Below, piece by piece: positions 30,073-39,819 of a stretch of 64,000 bases of DNA. How positions within the stretch are numbered: position 1 is the stretch's first letter; each line of letters starts with the position of its first letter. The position numbers and the translations under genes were made by a program. The stretch is taken from NCBI GenBank assembly GCA_905221605.1, contig CAJNDS010002627.1, positions 62,001 to 126,000 of the forward strand. The letters are read 5' to 3'. The notes under the pieces were generated by a model. It saw nothing but the letters and a program-made list of their open reading frames with translations. It was not told where the DNA came from and made no database searches. Origin of the DNA: Symbiodinium natans (Eukaryota > Sar > Dinophyceae > Suessiales > Symbiodiniaceae).

Positions 30073-33000
30073 AGATCTCGTTGTCGTGGTCATCATCTTC
30101 TGGACGCTTACGCAAACCGTCCGCACTCCACGTTTGCGCCGTCGCCACATAGTCGATGGCAGTTTCAGCAAATCGACGCCCTTGCAAGGGTGCAAAGGTG
30201 GACATGCAGCAATACAACATACACCAATACAAGCTAGACAAAACGCACAACTTCGCAGACGAAGCGCGCTTGCGAGCACAACCACCTGTACCCCGAAGAG
30301 CCAAGAGATCTGCTGCCAAGGAAGAGGCAGCTACGCCATTAGCCACACCCGCCCTTTGCTGCATCTTCGCTGTCTTCAACGCCTGGTCGGCTGCCTGGCA
30401 TTCACAAGACGTAGCTCTACATGCACGTCTGCAGCTACGCTCACACACCATACCAACCGATCGCTAGCCCATTCTCTCGCACACTTACTCGCCCATGTAC
30501 CGCCTCACCCGGCCTCCCGACGCTGATGCGCCTCCTGGTCGAGAACATCAACTTGCCCGAGAGGAGCTAATAGCGTAGCAATGCGATCCAAAGGTGCATT
30601 GTCCTCAAGTACAACCTGCCAAGGAGTCACTATCATAAGGCGTCAGGCCTCGTCCGTCTGGGCTAGCGCTCAAGATACAAGGTCGACGGTTTAGACTGTA
30701 AGGGTTCAGTTCTGGATTTGCGTTCTGTACGCTTGACGCCTGCAACACTCCACCGTTGGATAGCGGGACAATCTTCTTGACGTGGCGGAAAAGGTCCCCT
30801 AAGAGCGGCTGCGTTGCAGCTTTCGCGGCTGCTCGCGACGGCACCGCAGTTGTGAGCACCACTCGCACCGTAGACATGCCAAGCGCGAGCTCCGGAAGCG
30901 CCTAACCCTCACACTCAAACCCGACAAATCTGCAGTCAGCCTTTCAGAAACAGCTCACAGTCGAGTGAGAATGTGTACACTTGTTGCAAACAAGCATGAC
31001 TTCCGTCCCATGAGCTGCCTGCAGGACCACGCAATGTTTCCACAGGTCGCGCAAGCGAGGCTCGACAGCCGGTTCACCGTGACGAAGCTCTTCACGCCAA
31101 CTTACACGAAGCACACAACACCACATATAGATCAATTTCCCACCTCGCTCGCTATTTCCCGGACAAACCTTGCGCGTGCCTTCGTCAGCAACTGACTTTC
31201 TGCTCACGTGCCTCTCTGTCCAGTGACTCGTGAGAAGAGGACTTCTGCCACCAACAAAAGCAGCACCCAACTTTTGCCAGCTGTCTGGCTGAAACCTCTG
31301 CCCAAACCGACACCACACTAAGCACCATTTTAAAAGCACTAGGTCTTGCGTTGTTGCCAACCACTACAGTCGACTCTTGAGTTCCTGCTTCTGCAGCTCG
31401 CATGGCAACCTGTACAAATAACAATTGGACGCAAATATAGCGGCTTGCAGCATTTAGCACCTGTACTGCAGCGAGTGGTCCCAATGTCAGCCTCTGCTGT
31501 TCATGCGCGGACGGCCGCACGCAGCTGTACATCGACCCACCCTGCTGTGCTGCGCAGGACTCCGACGCACCTTGGAAGCATCTACTACGTGCCTCTCTGT
31601 ACGGCGACGCGTCAAAGGAGGAACTCCTGCCTTGGATCCTACAAAAGCAGCCTCCAACAATCCAATTTTGGGTTCCTGCTTCTGCAGCTAGCATGGCAGA
31701 CAGCGTCTCGCCAACTTTTGCCGAAGCGCAAAGCAACAAGTGCTTTGAACGCAATTGGCCAGCTTTCTAGATGAGCCCTCTACCAACGCAAGTACGAGAC
31801 GACGCAATGTTAGAAGCGCAGAAGACTTTGATCCTAACCACGACAGGCGAGTCTTGGGTTCCTGCTTGTGCAGCTGGCCTCAAGCCTGCGTCTTGTTTTC
31901 GCATCTAGAACGCAAAGCCGAAAACTCACAACAGGGCGAGTTCCTGCTTTGGACGCCAGAAAAGCAAGTATTAGCATTGGCGAACTCTCGGCCACCAAAT
32001 GAGAAGCAACTTTTAGGCTTCGCGTCATGACAGCCTGGCGTCCAACGGATACTCTGAACTGCCTCGGGGAGACTTTGCTCAACTCCCACTGCTGTTCAAA
32101 TCTTCTAGCACTGCGCGGCCCTCCACGGGCAGCTCGCGTAAGACGGCCAAGTGCGCCTGGATCTCCGTGTGGGGAACCACGATGCTTCGCTCGTAATGCG
32201 CGCCAGTCTCTTTGGCTGGAACGATCCTTATAGAGCACATGCACTGCAACTGCTAGTCTCCGCGTTAGCGCTCGAACTGTGGACTTGCAAAGATCCAATC
32301 ACACACTCAAGGCGTCAACATCGCGTTCCGGCTGACGCTTCTACGAACCCAGGTTTGGGATTTCGAGGGCCAAATGCAGACAACACGCTCTCCATCAGCG
32401 CGGGCCCAATACCCGGTCCAACCTGGAAGCGCCCCACCCAGTGCGTATGTGCTGCCCGTGAGGCGTAGACAAACTCTGTGCCCCTGTTCCTGCACTTGCA
32501 GACGCACATGTCCTGCCCACCCCGGCGGCGGCAGCCGGCTCAGATCGAAAGGAGCCAAATCCGTCCGGATCTCTGCAGGTGGAGATATAGTATTGGCCCA
32601 GGCACCAACTACTTGTCGAAGCTCTTGGCATCCCACAGCCACCTCCACCTAATCGTCTGACGGACACAGTGAAGCACAGACAGTTACGAGTTAAGCGCAC
32701 GCACACACAGATGACGAGCGACCACATGCTTCTTACAGGACTCCTCGCCTTGGGCACAACGCGGCCACGAAACTCCGCTGCTGTGTTGCAGCGCCACAGG
32801 ACATACTGGTGGCATAAATGAAGCGCCGCGGCCACGTTATCTGGAGATCCTGCAACGTAGAGGCCCACCATGTAAGGCGGCGCACGCTGTGCGCGCAGCC
32901 ACATTTGTGCATCCTGGCCCTGCGAGCACATAGCCAGGAACGCACACACAACACACACGAAAGGAGCAATGCTCCAGCGTGTTGCACATGAAAAGACTGC

Positions 33001-33540
33001 CGAGCAACCAATGCTTCTTCATCCCGAGGAAATCCTTCCGGAGCGCCGCAGCGCAAGAACTCGGGCCATGACTCCGAAATCTTGAAAAGTACATTCGGGC
33101 GCCCACCTGCAAGCGGTTAGAATAACTCCACTATCAGTTGGGGTTCGGAATAATCGCGTTTTCTGGGTGGAACGAAAAAGACAAAACGTTCGGTCTGGAT
33201 AAGGAAGCAGTCCCTTGCTACTGGCATGAAGCACTCAGGTCTAGTGTGACAGCAGTCGATTCATTTGAAAGAAATCCATGTCGTCGGGGTGCGATTGTGA
33301 CTAGACAAGGCCACATGCCGGACCAATACAAAGCTCCAAATCAAACAACGAGGCACTGCTGTGCTGAAGCGCAAGGAGTGCCAAGGGGCCCTCCGCATCC
33401 GGGAACAAGAGTTCTGCGCGAGTCGCATAGCTGTGCACAGTGATCAGGAAGCACGGCGCAGGGATCGGCGCAGGACGACGTTGACGCTTAACGGGCAAAA
33501 ACTTCGGCACTTCTGAACACCTTGGTTTGCGCCATCGTAC
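30065..33540 (-). CDS. Unrecognised multi-exon gene, 3' part
   Basis: Spliced gene assembled by eye. Supported exons, 5' to 3': about 33310-33540 (KPRCSEVPKFLPVKRQRR...); about 32970-33105 (VGARMYFSRFRSHG...); 32737-32919 (GQDAQMWLRAQRAPPYMVG..., with SPDNVAAALHLCHQYVLW); 32648 down to about 32310 (VEVAVGCQELRQVVGAW...); about 32095-32225 (IVPAKETGAHYERSIVVPHT...); a segment ending at 30959 (RLRDLWKHCVVLQ...); 30740-30901 (ALPELALGMSTVRVVLTTAV...); 30509-30615 (VVLEDNAPLDRIATLLAPLG...); and 30065-30428, ending KRPEDDDHDNEISE and TAG. Reading frame is kept exactly across four introns. The C-terminus is acidic. The SPDNV...A helix loosely resembles part of a KH domain, but no GxxG loop is visible, so I name no family. 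Exons between 32.1 and 31.1 kb are uncertain, and a duplicated block lies there. Confidence 0.62.
30429..30508 (-). other. Intron, 80 nt, GT-AG, phase 2
   Basis: On the minus strand the exon ends GAGGCCGG, the donor is GTGAGG and the acceptor CTGCAG. Joining gives an uninterrupted QRREAG-RACRATSCECQAAD reading across the junction. The exon after the acceptor starts with A rather than the G common in dinoflagellates. Confidence 0.65.
30616..30739 (-). other. Intron, 124 nt, GC-AG, phase 0
   Basis: The donor on the minus strand is TTGCAG|GCGTCAAG and the acceptor CCTTGGCAG|G. It joins a 162-nt (54-codon) exon to a 107-nt exon in frame (SNGGVLQ-VVLEDNAPL). GC donors are a known feature of dinoflagellate introns. 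Confidence 0.6.
30902..30958 (-). other. Intron, 57 nt, GT-AG, phase 0
   Basis: The donor is CGACT|GTGAGC and the acceptor GGGTTAG|GCG on the minus strand. It joins NKCTHSHST to ALPELALGMS in phase 0. The acceptor TTAG|G resembles one TTTAGGG unit, showing how telomere-type sequence can serve as an acceptor. Confidence 0.55.
30975..31590 (-). repeat. Duplicated block, copy 2
   Basis: Direct repeat of 29405-30072. On the minus strand the same frames appear (LPCELQKQELKSRL then a stop; WLATTQDLVLLKWCL; EPRLRDLWKHC), and the last part joins the spliced gene through the 57-nt intron. Partial further copies occur at about 31590-31730 and 31850-31965, each with the motif GTTCCTGCTT. Confidence 0.85.
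32649..32736 (-). other. Intron, 88 nt, GT-AG, phase 0
   Basis: The donor is AGTCCT|GTAAGAAG and the acceptor ACGATTAG|GTGGAG on the minus strand. It joins RVVPKARSP to VEVAVGCQELRQVV without frame change. The sequence between is low in coding character and rich in GT runs. Confidence 0.65.
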
Positions 33541-33817
33541 TAACGCCAGAACTCTTCAACCTCGCAGGCACCCACACAAACCACACACACACACACACAC
33601 ATACACGTCCACACTAGCCTGCCATACATGTTCTCAACAACGCTACATGACGAGGCTCCCTGCACTGCCCTTCGCAGCAGCCCCTGCTGACTTCACTGCA
33701 GCCTTCTCGCTCATGGCTCGATGGACACTGCCCTCTCACAGATCTTGCACGGGGCCAAAGACTCCACGAAAACCAACAACCGCAGAACTTATGTCCTCGA
33801 AGGGGCTTTCCGTTTCG

Positions 33818-33910
33818 GGTTTAGGGTTTAGGGTTTTGGGTGTTGCTGAATTTAGGGTTTCAGGGCTTACCCCTCAGGGTTTAGTTTAGGCTTCAGGTTT
33901 AAGGTTTCTT
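33818..33910. repeat. Degenerate telomere-like array, TTTAGGG
   Basis: Two good units and then increasingly diverged copies. A sentence-like duplication of TTTCAGGGCTTACCCCT occurs at about 33859 and 33926. Confidence 0.8.
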
Positions 33911-34216
33911 GCTGCATTTAAGGTTTCAGGGCTTACCCCTGAAACTGTCACTATGCTGCCCAAGGTTTCAGGGCTTTCATTCCTGTAGCATTTAGGATCA
34001 GGCATCCCCCAGGGACAAGCCTACACCAGCAACAAAACCCACCGGCACAGAAGCCGATCCCTGGGCTCTTTCCAAAAAAATATCCAAGCGATGACTTTCA
34101 CTCTATTTTTTTGGGAGGGGAGGGTTCCCGAGCGAATCGTAGCTTGGGATTCTTAGCAGACAAAGCTTGACAGAGGCTCTGCACAGTGCTGACATAAGAG
34201 GCCCTGAACAAAAAAA

Positions 34217-34324
34217 CTAAACCCCACCCAAGCCCCAAACCCCAAACCCTAAACCCTCAACCGCCAAACCCTAAACCTTAAACCCCAAACCCTAAACCCC
34301 AAACCCTAAACCCTAAACCCTACC
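34217..34324. repeat. Telomere-like array, CCCTAAA/CCCCAAA mixed
   Basis: About 14 units in which CCCTAAA alternates with CCCCAAA. Related arrays lie at 34436-34515 and 34639-34665. Confidence 0.9.
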
Positions 34325-34862
34325 TGGGACAAGTAGGAGCTCAGTACCTGCAGCTGTGCACCCAGAGTTGTCAGGCAGTTTAGGTGCTCAAGGGTTGGGA
34401 ACTTGGGGTCTGAAGGTTTTGGGAGTCGGACTTGGGCTAAACCCTTACCCCTTAACCCTAAACCCTAAACCCCCAACCCTAAACCCTAAACCATAAACCC
34501 TAAACCCTAAACTCCACAGCCGGGCCGTTGGCTAAACGAAAAGTTCACCAGGAAGACCGGAAGCCACACCGACCTGGGCTTGGGTGTCGGTTCACGGCTT
34601 AGGGAGGCACCTGCTCCTCGGGGCTGCAAAGAATCCAAACCCTAAACCCTAAGCCCTAAACCCCTCAACATTGTCATTACCTACGGAGGGCTCCGAGGCA
34701 ATGAGCTGGCAGGGCTTAGCTCTTGTATAGGCTTTTTGTGCTTCGGCGAGAAGCGACAACTCTGCACAAATGGGCACTGGGGAAACCCACCAACTCGGTA
34801 CAGCCTTGGTATACAAAACGCTTGCACAAAGCAGGGTGAATCAATTGCCGCGGCCGCACTTC

Positions 34863-34978
34863 TTAGGGTTTAGGGTTTAAGGTTCCGGGTTTAGGGTTTA
34901 GGGTTTCGAGTTTAAGGTTTAGGGTTTCGGGTCTAGGGTTTAGGGTTTAGGGTGTAGGGTTTAGGGTTTAGGGTCTAC
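34863..34978. repeat. Telomere-like array, TTTAGGG with TTTCGGG and TTTAAGG variants
   Basis: About 15 units, strongly mixed. A cleaner TTTAGGG array of about eight units follows at 35061-35121. Confidence 0.92.
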
Positions 34979-35452
34979 GGCCAGGAGACCAGGTGAGCAT
35001 CATGTCTTCGACCAGGTTCCGGCGGTACTTCTGCCACCCTGCGCCAGCGACGAGGTGCGGCTTAGGGTTTAGGGTTTAGGGTTTAGGGTTTAGGGTTTAG
35101 GGTTTAGGGTTTAGGGTTTGGAGCTTAAGGTTTGCTGTAATAGGGCGTAGATGCTGTGAAGGTTAGGATGCAGCAGAGGCTCGAATGCCTCATCAGAGAG
35201 CACAGCTCTGGCCCGATTGTGGAAGGCCATGTAATACTTTCCTCCCACCCCACGCCGTCCGAGGCGGCAAAACCACCCAAACCTATTCCTTTTAGGGTTT
35301 CGGCCTAAACTCATGACAATCGCTTACTTGTGGGGCTGAAAGATAATTCCGTGTTCCGAGATTAAGGGCCCATACTTCGGACGCTTCTAAACACAAGGCT
35401 TAGGGGTCGTGCTAGGGGCCCGTGATTCCAGCCTTAGAGATCAGAAAGCTTC

Positions 35453-35512
35453 AAACCCTAAACCCTAAACCCTAAACCCTAACCCCTAAACCCTAAACCC
35501 TAAACCCTAAGG
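35453..35512. repeat. Telomere-like array, CCCTAAA
   Basis: About eight units, one an ACCCCTAA variant. Further arrays: 35615-35665 (degenerate TTTAGGG), 35967-36012 (CCCTAAA), 36140-36280 and 36745-36800 (degenerate TTTAGGG), 37560-37625 (TTTAGGG) and 37740-37795 (CCCTAAA then CCCTGAA). Confidence 0.9.
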
Positions 35513-38136
35513 GCTCAAGGGAGCCTGAAAGTGACAGGAACACCCGGCAGAGGCCATAGCGTGAGCACCGGTCCGATACTCCTTACTTGACGCTAAGGCA
35601 GCGGTTGAGGGTTAGGTCTAGGGTTTAGGGTTTCGGGTTTAAGGGGCTTAGAGGGTTTAGGGAGCAAAACGAAACACTTCTGAGGTTTTAAGACACATTG
35701 AAAACTAAACCCACATACCGACAGATGCGGTGCTACTAGGGTTTAGGGTAGTTTAGGGACTGAAACTGCAAGAAAATCTTGCTTGTTTGTACTCGTTTCT
35801 ACATAAACCGAACCTATGGTTTCCATAGTAAGCCTTTGTTTGTTGACCAGATCTACAGTTAATCTCCTAGAATCTCAAGCTGCTTAACCCAAAAAGAAAC
35901 CGCAATGGAGACTATAGGTAAACCCTAAACCGCTGACAGTAAAACGCCGACAGACCTATCCCCCAAAGCCTAAACCCTAAACCCTAAACCCTAAACCCTA
36001 AACCCTAAACACTCCTAGGCTCAAGAGCAAAGATGCCGTAGCACTGGCTCCGATCGCGAAGCCTTCCTTGTGCCCAATCGATGGGCTCTTCATGTCCACC
36101 TCTGCATGGCTGCTCCGGAGCTTTCTAGGCGTGTGAGGTCTAGGGTCCAGGGTTTATGTCTGTAAGGGGTTTAGGGTTGAGGGTTACAGTACTTTTTCGG
36201 GTTTAGGGTTGAGGGTTTAGGGTCTGTATAGGGTCTGCGGTTGAGGGTCTAGGGTTTCGGGTTTAGGGTCTCGCCGCTAATTTGGGCGTCTTGATTTTTA
36301 CCCCATGATATACACTCGATGCGTATATATATATCTATGTATAAAAAGAGGTTGTACAAGGTTTGATGGTCAGGGAGCCAAGAGCTAGAGTCAGGAGCGG
36401 CGTCAGCGGGACGGCTAGCAAGTCAGGGGCAGGGAGGGCCGGGGCCTGGAGGAGGGCCGGGGGGGCTAGGGGCCAGGGGCGGACACAGGGTGGGCCAGGG
36501 GTCCGCCTGCTCCTGGCCTGGGGGCCTTGGCATACCACCCCCCAAAACGGTCAGCCACCTCCAGAACAAAGACCTTGAAGTTTAGGTGCTCACTTTATGA
36601 AGGGGACCAGTAGTCCCGGCATGAACCTGTTCCGGTACCGGCCCATGCTGGGGCGCTACGGACGAGGCGGGCAAGCGAACTGGGTCGACTTTCGCCATAG
36701 AGGTCGGAGGGCTCAAGCGCCGCCCCCCCTCTGTCGGGGACGGCCTAGGCCGTAAGTTTAGGGTTTAGGGTCTAGGGTTTAGGGTTGAGAGATTAGGTGT
36801 AGGGTGTCGGGCCTCCAAGACCTCACTTTGCTACCCCCACCTTCTCACAGCCCCCGAAATCCTCCGGAGATCTCAAAAAACATTATCCGAAGGGTCGCAC
36901 CCGAAGGGTCGCACCATCTGGTTCGTCAGGCTTTGAACCTTTTGAGGGTAGCTAATCTAAGACATATTCAACCCTAAACCCTAAACACGCCCCTTAAGGG
37001 GCATGGTCAAAGCTTTCCTTCTTTTCTCCTCTTATAGGTGAAGGGGTATGGGTTAGGGGTATGAGCTTAGGGTCTAAGGTTTAGGGTTTGGGGTATGGGT
37101 TTGGGGTATGTTGAAGCATGCTTAGAACTAACCTGATGTAACGGACCCATATTGAAAAAGAAGCGGCCACCATGGGGTCTGCATTCTTACACGGTCTTCT
37201 CGTCGGGTTTGGAAGACCCGAATCTTGATCACAGTATTGTGATGTTTAGGGCTTAGAGTTTAGGTGTCCCCTAATTCGACAGCTCCGTAGTATGATTGGA
37301 TGCTTCACTCCTCGTAGTGGAGTGCCGCCCTCAATGAGCTCTTTGACTTGGTAGAAGGCGGGGTAGAGCAAGAAGGTGTGGTGCCTCGGAGGAAAAAGCT
37401 TCCCCAAACAGGGCTTCCGGGTTTAGGCTTTAGGGGTTTAGGAGTTTAGGGGTTAGAGGGGTTTAGGGGTTTCGGGGATTAGGGTTCCCAGGGAAGCTAC
37501 AGGGTCCCGTAAGATGGTCCCTTACCTTCTTGAGAAAGTTCTGAGGTATGCGCCCTTGGGTTTATACTTGGGTTTAGGGTTTAGGGTTGAGGGTTTCGGG
37601 TTTAGGGTTTACGGTTTAGGGTTTTTAAGGAGTATATAAAGGGTCCCCATTTAAGGGGGGACCACGAAACTACCCCGTTCAAGAAAACAACCATCTCAGT
37701 GCAGAAAGCTACTGGCTCAAAGGCTTCAAGCTTTGGCTAAAACCCGAAACCCTACATAAACCCTAAACCCTAAACCCTAAACCCTGAACCCTGTTTGGGG
37801 ACTTTGGGGCTAAACCCTCAACGGGCCCAGTCTGTTGGTAACCGGAATCCCTTGAGGGTTTGGAACTCGACGGTTCAGGGCTTAGAGTTATTTAGGGCTT
37901 TAGGTTCTGGGTTCAGGATTCAGGGCTTATCGTTTAGGGTTTAGGGTTTAAGGTTCAAGGTTTCAGGGGTGTTGAGTCTAAGGTTCAGGGTTTAGGGTTT
38001 GAGTATCTAAGGGGACCCCGTGGCTCCCAAGACCACGCACTCAAGGAATGCACCGTACCTCAGACCTCAATCGGGATCCTAAGGGGTTTAGGGTTTAGGG
38101 TTTGTTTTTTTGACAGTGAGTCAGACTTTCCGTCCA

Positions 38137-38250
38137 CCCCTTACGAGGCGCTCACTGCGCGGGTTTCCCTGGACCTAGAGTCTAGAAATCTGAGAAACCC
38201 CTTACGAGGCGCTCACTGAGCGGGTTTCCCTGGACCTAGGGTCTAGAAAG
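38137..38250. repeat. Tandem pair, 61-bp period
   Basis: CCCCTTACGAGGCGCTCACT, GCGGGTTTCCCTGGACCTAG and GTCTAGAAA occur twice, starting at 38137 and 38198, with only two or three differences. Confidence 0.9.
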
Positions 38251-38457
38251 CCGAGAGCGCAACACAAACTGATCCAAGAAGACCTGCACTCTGACATTGA
38301 GGGTTCTCCCCCCCACACTACCAGTCCATAAGTGGGATTATAGTATCCCTATGATAATTCCCATTTGACACTGTTAGTCTACGGGGGAGCATCCCCAGTT
38401 GGAGGTCTCAAAGTTAGAGTTTAGGGCCTAGGGGGTTTCACGTGCGGTTGGGCTCTG

Positions 38458-38636
38458 CTTGGAGGTTAAGTCTGACCGTACTTAGAACTGTACATATAAC
38501 CATATTAGAGCACCTAAGGGGGGCTTATGTTATATTAAGGCACCTAAGGGGCTCATATTAAAGGGGCACCTAAGGGGCTTATAAGTGGGTTATAGGTACA
38601 GATACAATTCGTGAATAAGTACCATGAACCTCCAAG
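38458..38636 (+). mobile_element. TIR element, family C (CTTGGAGGTT), 179 bp
   Basis: Perfect 10-bp inverted ends CTTGGAGGTT and AACCTCCAAG. Inside, CACCTAAGGGG occurs three times with GCTTAT or GCTCAT flanks. No ORF of note. Confidence 0.8.
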
Positions 38637-38689
38637 TAGGACTTTCTGCAAGGCTGGCCCGCAACCCTGAGCCCCCAGATCTCCAGAAC

Positions 38690-38845
38690 CCTGAACCCAA
38701 AAACCCTAAACCCTAGACCCCAAACCACAAGCTTTAAACCCTGAACCCTAAACCCTAAAACCCTCAAACCCTCAAACCCTAAAACCCTAAAGCCCTGAAC
38801 CCTAAGACCCTAAAACCATAAAACGGTTTAGGGTTGAGGGTTGAG
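38690..38845. repeat. Degenerate CCCTAAA array switching to TTTAGGG orientation
   Basis: Many one-base variants (CCCTCAA, CCCTAAAA). At about 38824 the orientation flips to GGTTTAGGGTTGAGGG, making a short inverted repeat of telomere type between two copies of the CTTGGAGGTT element. Similar degenerate material lies at 39295-39420. Confidence 0.82.
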
Positions 38846-38874
38846 GGTTGGGGGTTTTGGGATTCTTGGAGGTT

Positions 38875-39004
38875 CGTGGCACTTCTTAACCAATTATAGC
38901 TGTACCTATAGCCCGCTTAGAAGCCCCGTCAGTGCCCTGACATGGTTCTGAGTACAGTTATACGTACAGCTATAATTGGTGCATAAGTACCATGAACCTC
39001 CAAG
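38875..39004 (+). mobile_element. TIR element, family C, 130-bp long hairpin
   Basis: Same 10-bp ends as 38458. Homology between the arms extends about 40 bp inwards (GGTTCGTGGCACTTCTTAAC against the reverse complement of GCATAAGTACCATGAACC; CAATTATAGCTGTAC in both). The two copies are only 240 bp apart, with telomere-like sequence between them. Confidence 0.86.
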
Positions 39005-39059
39005 TAAAGGGATCTAGTTTGCCTTGTCGATTTAGGGTTTGCGTTGAAGGTTGGGTCAA

Positions 39060-39173
39060 GGGCAGTTTCAGGCGGGTAGTTTCTGTTCATAGAAGCCCCT
39101 TATAAACAGTATAGGGTTTGTATAAGCCTCTTATAGGCCTCTTATAAGGGAAACTATCCACCTGAAGCTGCCC
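39060..39173. mobile_element. TIR element, 114 bp (GGGCAG ends)
   Basis: Left GGGCAGTTTCAGGCGGGTAG and right CTATCCACCTGAAGCTGCCC are inverted repeats, about 20 of 24 bases paired. The core has repeated CCTCTTATA and CCCCTTATAA. A possible TCAAG direct repeat lies near each side. Only one copy was seen. Confidence 0.68.
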
Positions 39174-39819
39174 AATCAAGTTGGGGTTTTAGGTTTTTAG
39201 GGTTTTATACTTTTGTGATGCCTTAGAGTACGCCTCTTGTGGCCTGAAAGAAGGGAACCCAAATCAAGTCCCAAAACCACAGGGTACCTGAAGCCCTAAA
39301 CCCTCAACCCCAAACCCTAAACGCCAAGTCCTAAACCCCAGCCAAACCCTAAACCCTGAACCCTAAACCCCAAACAAAAACCCTAGACCCTACACTCTAA
39401 ACCCTACAAACCCTACAGAGTCTATTCAAGGGTGCTAAGCTCAGGGGGTTTATGGCGCAGGGGTGCAGCGTCGCGAGGGCAGCCAAGACGCCAGCGCCGT
39501 GCAAAGAGGTGCTTTCAGAAACTCTCCATTTTCTCAGGCTTCGGAGCCGCCGCCCGCGGAACCCTGGGCCCTGGACCCTGAATTCTCCACCCTAAGCCCT
39601 AGAAACTTCTCTAGACAACGGCAAACTCTTTTGTAAGGACTCCAGACGAACACAAGGATCCTAGTCGAAACGACCCCGCCACCCTAATCCCCTAGCCCTG
39701 CCCCTGACACGATGACTGCTTCTCTACCCCCGCCATGTTCTGCCTCATGACGGACGCATTCCATGCTCCAGACTTCTCCTTGGCCGGGCCGCGTGCTACG
39801 TACCGCAAAGAGTGCTGTG

